From Acidobacteriota bacterium (lineage in GTDB: Bacteria > Acidobacteriota > Blastocatellia > HR10): a stretch of DNA of 64,000 bases. The notes under the pieces were generated by a model, which was given only the letters and a program-made list of their open reading frames with translations, searched no databases and was not told the DNA's origin. Shown one piece after another: positions 19,644-28,844 of the stretch (positions are counted from its first letter, which is position 1; every line of letters begins with the position of its first letter). The stretch is taken from contig JAUQQC010000004.1 of NCBI GenBank assembly GCA_030550025.1, positions 62,001 to 126,000 on the forward strand. The letters run 5' to 3'. Both the position numbers and the translations under genes were made by a program.

Positions 19644-22340
19644 TCAGGTCTTCGCGCGACGCAAGCTGATCATATTCGCGAAGAGCCGATAGGCACCGGC
19701 CACGCCAGCCGGGAGTTGACGATAGAAGGCATACGCGGCGTAGAGGTAAGTCCCGCGCCCGTATCGCGCGGCGAGCATTCCTCCGCGCTGCGGCTCTTGT
19801 CCGCGATCGTGCGACATGAGCAGCGGTTGGTATCGCGCGTCCCACTGAGTCATGAACTTCGAGCCGCGCTCTTCGACCCACCCCTCGAAATCCGCTCCCG
19901 TGATCCGATTCGGCCAGGTGAAGATCGGATGCGTGGGATCAAGGATCGTCACCGGCGCATCTTCCTCAGAAACTTCCTCCGCACGCGCCCCCAGCAGGTA
20001 CGGATACGGACCAAAAGGTGCGGCGTCGAACTCTTGCGTTTGATACTGCACGATGAGTACCCCTCCGCGCTCGACGTAATCGAGCAAACGTCGATTGTAG
20101 GCCTTCAGATCCTCACGCACGGCATAGGCGCGGATGCCGATCACAATGGCGTCAAAGGCATCCAGATCGCCCGACGCCAGGTCCGATGGGCCGAGCTGCC
20201 GAACGGCGACGCCCAACTGCGTGAGGGCTTCGGGAACGTGATCCCCAACGCCCATGACGTAGCCGATCCTCAATCCCGGGGCGACCTTCACATCCGCCGC
20301 GCGCAACTCGATCGTCGCCGGGCGATAAAGATGGCGCGGCTCCAATTCTCGATAGGCGATGACCTGATACCCCTCCGTGTATTCCTTCCCGTGGTATTCG
20401 GCCACAGCGTGTACGTGATAGCTCTTCCCAGCTTCGACGCGCGACACCGAGAGCTGGAACGTGAACGTTTGAACTTCTCCTTCATGGGTGAACCGGAAAG
20501 TCGCTTCCCGAGGGGAGACCATCCAGCCCATAGGCACGCGCAGGCGAACTTTCCCCTCGGCGGTGCCCTTCACGTTATTTCGCACTTCGACGCGCAGGGG
20601 ATAGGGCAGTCGCGTCACTCCCAGAGGGATAATGCCGATGCGCGGAGAGACGGTCACGCTCACGGGAGGGGCGACCATGAGGAGCCGGCGTTGCTCCCCC
20701 CACGGACGATCCACGAAGACCGTCTGCGCCGGTTGCGTCAGTGTGAAGGTCACGCCATCCAAACGGTACGTGAATACGCCGACGACGTCCGGCGGCGGCC
20801 ACGGCAGGTTCAGGAATTCCGGTTTGTGGATCGTGTACACGGCATCGTGATATTCCGACGCGCGCGACCAATAGGGGCGCGTGTATTCGGCATCTTCGGG
20901 AACGGTCACCTCAAATCGAGCGCGTGCCTGATCGTTCCGATCCAGTGGGCGCAACTCCTGCCATAGCAAGCGTACGCGCCATCCTTGGGGCGCGCGCACG
21001 GCGATCTCCACAGGCTCTATGCGCATGGGACTTCGGTTGGTGGCCGTCGCCGTCATCGTGAAGCGCTGTCCGGGAATGGCGACCGAGAACGTCTCCCGAA
21101 GCCATGTGCGCTGCGAGTTGCCGGGGAATCCTTCGCCCTCTTCGCCCGGATCGACGAGAACGTCGAAGGCCAGCCCTAACGCCCTATTCATCGCCTCCAT
21201 GAATTCTCGCTCCTTGTTGCGCAAGAGGAAGAGCAAGTGATCCTTCGCTCCCTCTTCGAACGACGCGCGCTCCACGCGCTCGATGAGCGCGCGCGTCCGG
21301 CGCAGGCCCGATATGAGCTGAGGTGCGATGGTCCACGGATGTCGCGCATCGAAGCTCGCCAGCGCTTCGTCCACGAGCGCTTGCACCTCGGCCAATTCCG
21401 GCCGGAGATCCAGAGCTGGGGCCGCGAGCTTCTCCAGACCGAGCCAGCTTGTATCCAATCCCTCGAAGAGGCTCGTCTCTCGCTCGACTTTCGGCAGCAC
21501 CGTGTCCACCAACCGCAACGCGACGCGCGAGGAGCCGCGCGGAGCTCGTGCCTGACCGGCCCCTTGCGAGCGTTGGCGGCTCAAGCCTTCGCGACCGATC
21601 TCCCGATACGTACGGCCGAGCAAGGGATCATACGTTCCCGTCTCGATCTCCACCGTAGGGGGCTCTCGATCATCACCGCCGAAGCGGAAGGGCGCAAGGT
21701 AAAGCTTCTTCGCTTGCCAAGGCCGCAGGCCTTCGGCGAAGTGCTCTGGGAAGCGGTTAGGGTCGGCGGCCGCTCGAAAGGCCTCGCGCGTGATCACGCC
21801 CGCCGCTTGATGATTCCCGTGTCCATCTGAAGGATCGCCACGAAATCGAGAGATGATGATGTCGGGCCGATACATCCGGATGACGCGCACGACATCGCGC
21901 AGGACGGTCTCCCGACCCCATTTCTCCAGTGTCTCATCGAGCCGCTTCGAGAAGCCGAAATCCACGACGCGCGTGAAGAATTGATCCACGCCGTAGTAAC
22001 GCCCGGCGGCGAGCAACTCTTCCGTGCGCAGAACGCCCAACGCGTCGAACAGCTCGGGGCCCATCAAGTTCGCTCCCCCTTCTCCCCGCGTGAGCGTCAA
22101 CAAGCCCGTCCGCACCCCCTGCCCGCGGCTGAGCCAAGCGAGCAAGGCTTCGTTCTCATCGTCTGGGTGCGCCGTCGTATGCAGGACGGTGACGGTCGTG
22201 CGCAGGCGCAAAAGCGCTTGCCAGACGGCCGCCGCGTTCTGATTCTCGACGATCTCCTGAACTTGCGCCGAGGGGCAGACGAACTCACCGAGCGAATCGA
22301 AGATGAGCGATCCGATGAGGAGCAGAGGAACTCTCTTCAT
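19644..22340 (-). CDS. LmbE/PIG-L family deacetylase with C-terminal class-I GATase-like domain, secreted
   Basis: This 898-residue protein has an LmbE catalytic region with AHPDDE at about residues 57-62 (zinc ligands His and Asp) and a distal GHGNHQAAG histidine motif. LmbE/PIG-L enzymes remove N-acetyl groups from GlcNAc-like sugars. A long beta-rich middle section follows. The C-terminal 200 residues (DAIVIGIRAYAVREDLKAYNRRLLDYVERGG) look like a catalytically modified glutamine-amidotransferase/ThuA-type flavodoxin-like fold. The ATG at 22340 has an AAGGAG ribosome site; a GTG nine codons earlier does not. A weak signal peptide (LLLIGSLIFDSLGEFVCPSA) suggests export. Confidence 0.85.
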   Translation of the reverse strand: MKRVPLLLIGSLIFDSLGEFVCPSAQVQEIVENQNAAAVWQALLRLRTTVTVLHTTAHPDDENEALLAWLSRGQGVRTGLLTLTRGEGGANLMGPELFDALGVLRTEELLAAGRYYGVDQFFTRVVDFGFSKRLDETLEKWGRETVLRDVVRVIRMYRPDIIISRFRGDPSDGHGNHQAAGVITREAFRAAADPNRFPEHFAEGLRPWQAKKLYLAPFRFGGDDREPPTVEIETGTYDPLLGRTYREIGREGLSRQRSQGAGQARAPRGSSRVALRLVDTVLPKVERETSLFEGLDTSWLGLEKLAAPALDLRPELAEVQALVDEALASFDARHPWTIAPQLISGLRRTRALIERVERASFEEGAKDHLLFLLRNKEREFMEAMNRALGLAFDVLVDPGEEGEGFPGNSQRTWLRETFSVAIPGQRFTMTATATNRSPMRIEPVEIAVRAPQGWRVRLLWQELRPLDRNDQARARFEVTVPEDAEYTRPYWSRASEYHDAVYTIHKPEFLNLPWPPPDVVGVFTYRLDGVTFTLTQPAQTVFVDRPWGEQRRLLMVAPPVSVTVSPRIGIIPLGVTRLPYPLRVEVRNNVKGTAEGKVRLRVPMGWMVSPREATFRFTHEGEVQTFTFQLSVSRVEAGKSYHVHAVAEYHGKEYTEGYQVIAYRELEPRHLYRPATIELRAADVKVAPGLRIGYVMGVGDHVPEALTQLGVAVRQLGPSDLASGDLDAFDAIVIGIRAYAVREDLKAYNRRLLDYVERGGVLIVQYQTQEFDAAPFGPYPYLLGARAEEVSEEDAPVTILDPTHPIFTWPNRITGADFEGWVEERGSKFMTQWDARYQPLLMSHDRGQEPQRGGMLAARYGRGTYLYAAYAFYRQLPAGVAGAYRLFANMISLRRAKT

Positions 22341-22392
22341 GACGGTCGGCTCCTTTTCCCGCTTCACGTTAAAAGTGTAAGCTACCGCCGAT

Positions 22393-22484
22393 CCCCCTCA
22401 TCGGGGGCGATCCCGATCTCCTTCGTGGGGGAAGCGAGCCCCACGAGGGCACCATCTCCTACGATCGCGTTCCGGCAATGCCGG
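22393..22484 (-). terminator. Tandem hairpins between the receptor and deacetylase genes
   Basis: Three stems follow the receptor stop on the minus strand: CCGGC-aat-GCCGG (22472-22484), CGTGGGG/CCCCACG with an 8-base loop (22424-22445) and CCCCC/GGGGG with a 5-base loop (22393-22407). None has a T-run, so they may reduce read-through or stabilise 3' ends rather than act as a classic intrinsic terminator. Confidence 0.35.
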
Positions 22485-22485
22485 T

Positions 22486-25400
22486 TCAGAAGTACAGCTT
22501 CAACCCCAGTTGGATCTCGCGAGCCGGACGCTCGGGATTCCGCAGACTCGTCGTCCGCCCGAAGGTGCCGCTGGCGACATTTGAGTCCGGCGCGGCGAAC
22601 TGCGGCGTGTTCCACACATTGAAGAACTCGACGCGGAGTTCCAAATAGCGCTCCTCCGTGAAGCGGAACTTCTTGAACACGGAGAGGTCCCAGTTGTGAA
22701 AGGCCCACGAGCTGATCGTGTTCGGGCCGCAGTTGCCGAAGGTGAATGGCGCCGGGATGCGGAAGGCGTTCGTGTCGAAATATCGCGCGAGCGTAGGCTT
22801 AAAACCGGGAGGGAAGGGATTCCCCACGCAGTCGGCGCGCGCCGTATGTCCAGGACCCGTATTGCTCCGATCCGGCGCGTAGATCGTGATCGGGACGCCG
22901 CTGGTGGAGCTGACGATCCCATTCAGTTGCCAGTCGCCGAGCAGCTTCGCCAGCGCGCCTTGATTCACGAACGGTTGGCGTGGTCCGAAGGGCAGTTCCC
23001 ATACCCAGTTCACCACGAGGCGATGCCGTTGATCGAACGGCAGTCGCCCGTAATCGGCGCGCATATCGTAGACGTTCTGCGGCAAGTTCTGCGGATTCAC
23101 GTTACCGAACGTCGGCGAGAGGTGCTCGCTCACGGTCCCGAGTGCCTTCCCCAGCGTATACGCCACGTTGAACGCGAAGCCGCGCGAGTAGCGCTTGTTC
23201 ACCGTAATCTGGAGCGAATTGTAGTTGGCCGTCCCATCGGTACCGAGCCACTGGATGTACGCGCACGAGCCCGGAGCGAGGCAGAAATCGGGGAAGGGAA
23301 AGACGACCGGCCCGACCCCCGGCGTGACGATCCGCCCCTGATTCAGATTCCGCAGCTTCCGGATCTTGCGGTTGTAGTTGCCGACGAAGGAGATGTCCAC
23401 CGAGAGATCGTTCGTGAGGAGGAACTGCGGGCCGAAACTGATCTGCTGCGAATATGGCGAGCGCTCGTAGAAACTCCGCGAGCGGATCTGGAGCCGTCGG
23501 ACGTCCACCGTCGGCGGCGCCGGCAGAAAGCCATCCCGCAGCAACAGAAGCGGCGGCGCGTTGCTCGGCACGCTCAGGCTCGCGTCAATGACCTGCGGCG
23601 GATTCAACTGGAGCATGCTCTCGCTCCCCATCCGATCCATCACCTGGTAGAAGATGCCGAATCCGCCGCGCCACACCATCCGCCGATTCGGCGTGTAAGC
23701 GAGGCCGAGCCGCGGCGCCAGATTGTTTCGATCCGGGCGCACGAGCGTGCGCGAGAAGAGCCCCTGTCCTTTCGGCGCCGGTTGAATCGGCGGGAAGGGG
23801 TTCGGCGCTGCCGTGATCAATCCCCCACGCCCGCCGTTGGCCGAGGGATCAAAGTTCGTCGTCAGATCGTTTCGCTCGATGAAGGGCGTGAAGTACTCGT
23901 AGCGCACGCCATAGGTGAGCGTGAGCTTCGACGTCGCGCGCCAGCTGTCCTGGGCGTACCACATGAAGCCGTCAATGTAGTTGTGCACGACATGCGGCGT
24001 CGTCGTCTGCTGGAAGAAGGCGAGGCCGAGCAAGAGATTGGCGAAGCTCTCCCCGGTCCAGAACGTGTTGAACGCCAGCTCCCCATGTGGCGCGCGCACG
24101 TCGAGGAAATTGTTCACGAGCCGCTTGTACTCGAAGCCGAATTTGTAGGAGTGAGCCCCGCGGATGTACGAGACGTTGTCAAGGAGCTGGTAGACCTGCG
24201 AGACCTGGAACTGCGGGCGCCATCCCGATGTCCCGAGGAAGCTGTAGCCGACGACGCGAATCCACGGCAGGCCGTAGACGAATTCGTTCGCGGGCGCGTT
24301 CTTGAGGCCGAATTCCGCGGCCGCGCTCCCTTTCGGCGCGAGCGGTCGGGACCAGCTCTTGATCCGATTGAACCCGAGGCGGAGGTCGTTGAGGAGATTG
24401 GGCGAGAACGTGTGATCCCAGGTGAGGGAGAGGACCTGACCGCGCACCTCGCTGTTCGCGCTGAAGCCGCCGGTGGCCAGTGGGTTCGGGAACGGCCCAC
24501 GCTCGATCATCGCGCGCTCGTCGAAGAAGTCGTAGACGCCGAAGATCAAATCCTTCTCGCCGATCCGATGGTCAATGCGCGCATCGAACGAATCGTTGTT
24601 CGTCGGGATGTTGATCGAGGAGACGAACGTGAATGGAGAGATGCCCGGCGCGTTCGGCAGCGGGTAGAGCGAGGCGAGTTTCATCCCCACGGGATCGGCG
24701 CAGGGACGTCCATCCGTGCGCAGGGCATTGAGGTTCAGGCGATCGGGCGGCGAGATGCACGGTGCGATGACCGAGAGAAAGCTGGGCGGTGCCGTCAAGA
24801 CCGGGCGCTCGCTGAAATCGCCCTGGCGCATCTTCGCCGTCGGCACCGTGCCGGTCAGCGTCGTCTCTCGCCGCGAGCGCAAGCCCTGATAGTCGAAAAA
24901 CCAGAAAGTTCGATCTCGGCGAATCGGGCCGCCGATGGCGAATCCCGCTTGATTGCGAAGGAATTCGCCCTTCGGGATCACGCGCGAGCCGTCGGGCCGT
25001 CGCCCCGCCGCGTTGGAGAAGAAATCAGCGGCATCCAAGTTGTCGTTGCGGTGGAACCACCAAGCCGTTCCGTGCAGGTCGTTGCTGCCGGAGCGGATCT
25101 CGGCATTGATCACCGCCCCTTGGAACCACCCGAACTCGGCGTTATAGGTGCGCGTCTGCACGCGAAATTCCCGGAGCGCGTCCGGAGGCGGCTGCACGAC
25201 CTGCGGGCTGCGCTCCTGCGCGTTGGTCGAGAATGAATTGTTGTCCACGCCGTTCAGGGCGAAGTAGTTCTGTAGCGAGAAGTTTCCATTCACGTTGATC
25301 TTCGCCTCGCGCGGATTGCCGCCGCTTGGAGTAGGTACGGCGCCCGGAGCAAGTAAAATCAAATCCGAATACCGTCGGCCATCCAAGGGCAGGTCCACGA

Positions 25401-25836
25401 TTCGCCGTTGTTCGACGATCGCGCCCACGTCGGCGCTCTGCGTCTGCAAGATCGGGACTGATTCGGTAACGATCAACTCCTCGGTGATCGCCCCAGGCTG
25501 GAGCGTCACATCTACTGACAGGCGCTCTTGCACGTGCAGGATGATGTTGCTGCGGACGGCCGTTTGAAAGCCAGGTGCGGTGACGCGAATCTCATACGGC
25601 CCAGGTTGAAGCGCGGGCGCGATGTAGGAACCCGTCGCGTCGGTGACGACTCTCACGCTCGTCCGCCGCTCCAGATGAGTGATCGTCACCTCCGCGTTCG
25701 GGATCACTGCCCCGGTCGGATCGGTGACCGTCCCAAGGATGATCCCCGTGTTGATCTGAGCGCTTGTTCCAGAGAAGAGACCGAGAAGCAGCGGAGCAAC
25801 GAGCGTACCAATGATGACCGACCACGCCTTCTTCAT
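22486..25836 (-). CDS. Oar-like TonB-dependent outer-membrane receptor
   Basis: This protein of 1116 residues has a signal peptide (VIIGTLVAPLLLGLFSGTSAQ), a carboxypeptidase-regulatory-like domain at about 24-110 (ILGTVTDPTGAVIPNAEVTI), a plug domain containing IVEQRRIVDLPLDGRRYSDL, and a large barrel ending LGLKLYF. It has the same layout as the receptor at 10880-14239, but the sequences differ, so they probably take different ligands. The ATG at 25836 is chosen for the GGAGGGAGGGG ribosome site. It directly follows iolD on the same strand and may bring the glycan or cyclitol ligand across the outer membrane. Confidence 0.9.
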   Translation of the reverse strand: MKKAWSVIIGTLVAPLLLGLFSGTSAQINTGIILGTVTDPTGAVIPNAEVTITHLERRTSVRVVTDATGSYIAPALQPGPYEIRVTAPGFQTAVRSNIILHVQERLSVDVTLQPGAITEELIVTESVPILQTQSADVGAIVEQRRIVDLPLDGRRYSDLILLAPGAVPTPSGGNPREAKINVNGNFSLQNYFALNGVDNNSFSTNAQERSPQVVQPPPDALREFRVQTRTYNAEFGWFQGAVINAEIRSGSNDLHGTAWWFHRNDNLDAADFFSNAAGRRPDGSRVIPKGEFLRNQAGFAIGGPIRRDRTFWFFDYQGLRSRRETTLTGTVPTAKMRQGDFSERPVLTAPPSFLSVIAPCISPPDRLNLNALRTDGRPCADPVGMKLASLYPLPNAPGISPFTFVSSINIPTNNDSFDARIDHRIGEKDLIFGVYDFFDERAMIERGPFPNPLATGGFSANSEVRGQVLSLTWDHTFSPNLLNDLRLGFNRIKSWSRPLAPKGSAAAEFGLKNAPANEFVYGLPWIRVVGYSFLGTSGWRPQFQVSQVYQLLDNVSYIRGAHSYKFGFEYKRLVNNFLDVRAPHGELAFNTFWTGESFANLLLGLAFFQQTTTPHVVHNYIDGFMWYAQDSWRATSKLTLTYGVRYEYFTPFIERNDLTTNFDPSANGGRGGLITAAPNPFPPIQPAPKGQGLFSRTLVRPDRNNLAPRLGLAYTPNRRMVWRGGFGIFYQVMDRMGSESMLQLNPPQVIDASLSVPSNAPPLLLLRDGFLPAPPTVDVRRLQIRSRSFYERSPYSQQISFGPQFLLTNDLSVDISFVGNYNRKIRKLRNLNQGRIVTPGVGPVVFPFPDFCLAPGSCAYIQWLGTDGTANYNSLQITVNKRYSRGFAFNVAYTLGKALGTVSEHLSPTFGNVNPQNLPQNVYDMRADYGRLPFDQRHRLVVNWVWELPFGPRQPFVNQGALAKLLGDWQLNGIVSSTSGVPITIYAPDRSNTGPGHTARADCVGNPFPPGFKPTLARYFDTNAFRIPAPFTFGNCGPNTISSWAFHNWDLSVFKKFRFTEERYLELRVEFFNVWNTPQFAAPDSNVASGTFGRTTSLRNPERPAREIQLGLKLYF

Positions 25837-25893
25837 ATCCCCTCCCTCCATTTTTTTTCGCACGGTTTTTGTGCGGGACGCGCGGACGTCCGC

Positions 25894-27786
25894 TCATAAC
25901 GGGACGTCCGCCGGTGGACGAGTCGAAAGGAAGAAGCGCTCGCGCTTCCTCGCTTCTTCGTACTGTGCGCGAGCTTGGCGCACGGAGTCCATCTCAGAGA
26001 CCTCCGCTACGGGCACATCCCACCAAGCGTCATAGTTCGGCACGCGCGCCTCTTTGTCGACCTCGACGGCGATGACGGTCGTCCGCGGTTGTTGCCGAGC
26101 TTCTTCGAGAGCGCGCTCCAGCTCCTCGCGCGTTCGAGCGCGGAGGGCATGCGCGCCCAAGCTCGCGGCGTTCGCCGCGAAATCCACTGGCAGCCACTCG
26201 CCGTCCAGGTGTCCGGTCTGCGGATTCCGAAAACGGTAATCGGTGCCGAACGTCCCGAGCCCGAGCGACCGCGAGAGCCCGCCGATGCTGCCAAAGCCGT
26301 GATTGTCGAGCACAAGGATCACGAGCTTGTACCCCTCCTGGATCGAAGTCACGATCTCCGAGGACATCATCAAGTAGGAGCCATCCCCGACCAGGACGTA
26401 AACCTCGCGCGAAGGATCGGCCATCTTCACGCCGAGGCCTCCGGCGATCTCATATCCCATGCACGAGTAGCCGTATTCGAGGTGATACCCCTTTGGGTCG
26501 CGCGTGCGCCAAAGCTTGTGCAGATCGCCCGGCAAGCTGCCGGCCGCGCAGACGACGACGTCGCGCGGGCCGACGAACCGATTGAGGACGCCGATGACCT
26601 CGCTCTGCGCCATCGGCGGACCATGCCGTAGGTCGAACACGCGTTCGACTTCGGCCTCCCATTCCGCCTTCAAGCGCGCGATCTCCGCCGCGTAGTCTGC
26701 CGCGACACGATAGCCCGCGAGCGCTTCCCGCAGTTCTTCGAGCGTGATTCGCGCATCGGCCACAAGCGGCAGCGCCGCATGCTTATACGCGTCCATCTCT
26801 GCGACGTTGATCGTGAGGAAGCGCACCTCGGGATGCTGGAAGGCCGTCTTCGAAGCCGTCGGAAAATCGCCCAAACGCGTGCCAACGGCGATGACCAGAT
26901 CCGCATCGCGCGCGATGACGTTAGCCGCGCGCGTGCCCGTCACGCCGATGGCGCCGAGATTCTGCGGGTGATCGAAGGGCAGCGAGCCTTTGCCCGCCTG
27001 CGTCTCAGCCACGGGAATCCCCGTCTGCGCGACGAAGCGCGCCAGCGCTTCGGTCGCCTCACTGTAGATGAGGCCGCCTCCGGCGATGAGGAGCGGTCGC
27101 TTCGCCGCACGAATCCATTGCACAGCTCGGCGCAGCCGCTCGCGATCGGCCGGAGGGCGAGGAATATGCCAGACGCGCTTCTCGAAAAGCTCCTCCGGAT
27201 AGTCCCAGGCTTCCGTTTGCACATCCTGCGGCAAGGCGAGCGTCACGGCCCCCGTATCCGCCGGCGACGTCAAGACGCGCATGGCCTCCAGTAAAGCGAA
27301 CGGCAATTGATCTGGCCGCGAGATGCGATCCCAATAGCGGGAGACCGGTCGGAAGGCATCGTTGACGGAGATATCCTGCGTGTGCTCGGATTCGAGCTGT
27401 TGCAAAACAGGCGCGACGTTCCGCCGGGCGAAAATGTCCCCGGGCAGGAGCAACACGGGCAGGCGATTGATCGTGGCCGTTGCAGCTCCCGTGAGCATGT
27501 TCGTCGCCCCCGGTCCGATCGAGGACGTGCAGGCGAAGGTGCGCAGCCGATTGTGCATCTTGGCGAAGGCCACGGCGATATGCACCATCGCTTGTTCGTT
27601 GCGCGGCAGGTAGTACCGGAAGTCGGGATTCTGCTGCAGGGCTTGACCGATCCCCGCCACGTTCCCGTGCCCGAAAATCCCCCACACGCCGGCGAAGAAG
27701 GGGATCTCGCGCCCGTCTCGCTCGACGTACTGATTTTTCAAGAACGCGATGAGCGCTTGCGCCATCGTCACGCGTCGTGTTCGCAT
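25894..27786 (-). CDS. iolD: 3D-(3,5/4)-trihydroxycyclohexane-1,2-dione hydrolase (ThDP-dependent)
   Basis: This 630-residue thiamine-diphosphate enzyme of the acetolactate-synthase superfamily has an N-terminal pyrimidine-binding region with the IolD-typical GVWGIFGHGNVAGIG, and a C-terminal ThDP-binding motif GDGSYLMMSSEIVTSIQEGYKLVILVLDNHGFGSIG (GDG...N pattern). IolD opens the cyclitol ring of the diketone intermediate to 5-deoxy-glucuronate in myo-inositol catabolism. A GAGGAG ribosome site precedes the ATG. It lies 30 bp downstream of iolC, so it is co-transcribed with iolB and iolC. Confidence 0.95.
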   Translation of the reverse strand: MRTRRVTMAQALIAFLKNQYVERDGREIPFFAGVWGIFGHGNVAGIGQALQQNPDFRYYLPRNEQAMVHIAVAFAKMHNRLRTFACTSSIGPGATNMLTGAATATINRLPVLLLPGDIFARRNVAPVLQQLESEHTQDISVNDAFRPVSRYWDRISRPDQLPFALLEAMRVLTSPADTGAVTLALPQDVQTEAWDYPEELFEKRVWHIPRPPADRERLRRAVQWIRAAKRPLLIAGGGLIYSEATEALARFVAQTGIPVAETQAGKGSLPFDHPQNLGAIGVTGTRAANVIARDADLVIAVGTRLGDFPTASKTAFQHPEVRFLTINVAEMDAYKHAALPLVADARITLEELREALAGYRVAADYAAEIARLKAEWEAEVERVFDLRHGPPMAQSEVIGVLNRFVGPRDVVVCAAGSLPGDLHKLWRTRDPKGYHLEYGYSCMGYEIAGGLGVKMADPSREVYVLVGDGSYLMMSSEIVTSIQEGYKLVILVLDNHGFGSIGGLSRSLGLGTFGTDYRFRNPQTGHLDGEWLPVDFAANAASLGAHALRARTREELERALEEARQQPRTTVIAVEVDKEARVPNYDAWWDVPVAEVSEMDSVRQARAQYEEARKRERFFLSTRPPADVPL

Positions 27787-27816
27787 CGCCGTCCTCTCCT
27801 CTTCGCTTCGCCCACG

Positions 27817-28830
27817 CTAAAATCCGCCGTGCGCTTCGATGAACGACAAAACCTCGGCTTCATACGGCATGAAATTCGCGCAACCGTGGCGCGTGACGAC
27901 GATCGCCCCACACGCGTTGCCCATGCGCGCCGCCCGATACCAATCCCATCCTTTCAGATAGCCGTAGAGGAATCCGGCGGCGAACGCATCTCCGGCGCCG
28001 AGGACATTGAGGACCTCGACGGGAAAGGCCGGGGCGACGATCGTCTCTCCCTGAGCCAGATGAACGGTCGCGCCTTCGGCACCGCGTTTCACGACCAGGG
28101 CTCGCGGGCCGCGTTCCAGAAGCGTTCGGATCGCTCGCTCCACTTCACCCGCGACGCGGGATTCGGAGATTTGCGCGTGCTCGATTCGAACCTCTTCCGC
28201 TTCCGCGAGGGCGGCCGCTTTCACTTCGTTCGCCGTTCCGAGCACGACGTCCACAAGCGGCAGCGCCAGACGAATCATCACGCCATAGGCGCGCACGTCA
28301 TGCCAGAGCGTCGGGCGAAAATCGAGATCGAGAAAGACTTCCGCGCCGTGCATTCGCGCGCGCTCGGCAGCCCAGAGCGTCGCGCTCCGACTGGGTTCTC
28401 GACTGAGACCCGTCCCGCTGATAAGCAGTACGCGGCTCTCCGCAATCGGGGCGGCACGGACATCATCAATGGTCAACTCTATATCGGCGCAATTGTCGCG
28501 GTAGTAGACCAGGGGGAAGCGGTCCGGCGGCTCCACGCCCAGCAGCACGGCGCTCGTTCGACGCCCTGGCTTTCGCGGGATGTATCGCGTCTCCACCCCT
28601 TCGCGCTCCAGAAAGCGCAAGACGAAATCGCCCACAAGGTCATCGCCGACAGCCGTGAGCAAAGCCGAGCGCAACCCCAGCCGCCGCGCGCCCACGCTGA
28701 TGTTGGTTGGGCATCCTCCCACGTAAGCCGCGAAACTTCTGATCTCTGGAAACGGCACACCGATGTCGGCGGCATAGAGGTCAATCGAGCTGCGACCCAT
28801 GGCGAGAAGATCGTACCGACGCTCCGCCAT
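27817..28830 (-). CDS. iolC: 5-dehydro-2-deoxygluconokinase
   Basis: This 337-residue PfkB-family kinase has LLAMGRSSIDLYAADIG at the N terminus, YVGGCPTNISVGARRLGL at about 36-53 and LGAGDAFAAGFLYG at about 277-290. The GRSSIDLY and GGCPTNI signatures are those of IolC, which phosphorylates 2-deoxy-5-keto-D-gluconate. The protein stops after the kinase domain and has no fused C-terminal aldolase-like domain, so an IolJ-type aldolase must be encoded elsewhere. The ATG at 28830 has a GGAGG site. It lies 14 bp downstream of iolB. Confidence 0.94.
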   Translation of the reverse strand: MAERRYDLLAMGRSSIDLYAADIGVPFPEIRSFAAYVGGCPTNISVGARRLGLRSALLTAVGDDLVGDFVLRFLEREGVETRYIPRKPGRRTSAVLLGVEPPDRFPLVYYRDNCADIELTIDDVRAAPIAESRVLLISGTGLSREPSRSATLWAAERARMHGAEVFLDLDFRPTLWHDVRAYGVMIRLALPLVDVVLGTANEVKAAALAEAEEVRIEHAQISESRVAGEVERAIRTLLERGPRALVVKRGAEGATVHLAQGETIVAPAFPVEVLNVLGAGDAFAAGFLYGYLKGWDWYRAARMGNACGAIVVTRHGCANFMPYEAEVLSFIEAHGGF

Positions 28831-28844
28831 CGCACTCCTCCCTC

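Noticed and set aside
22696-25236. Plus-strand frame of 846 codons
   Set aside because: It is antisense to the Oar-like receptor with Arg/Glu-rich noise composition and no motifs.
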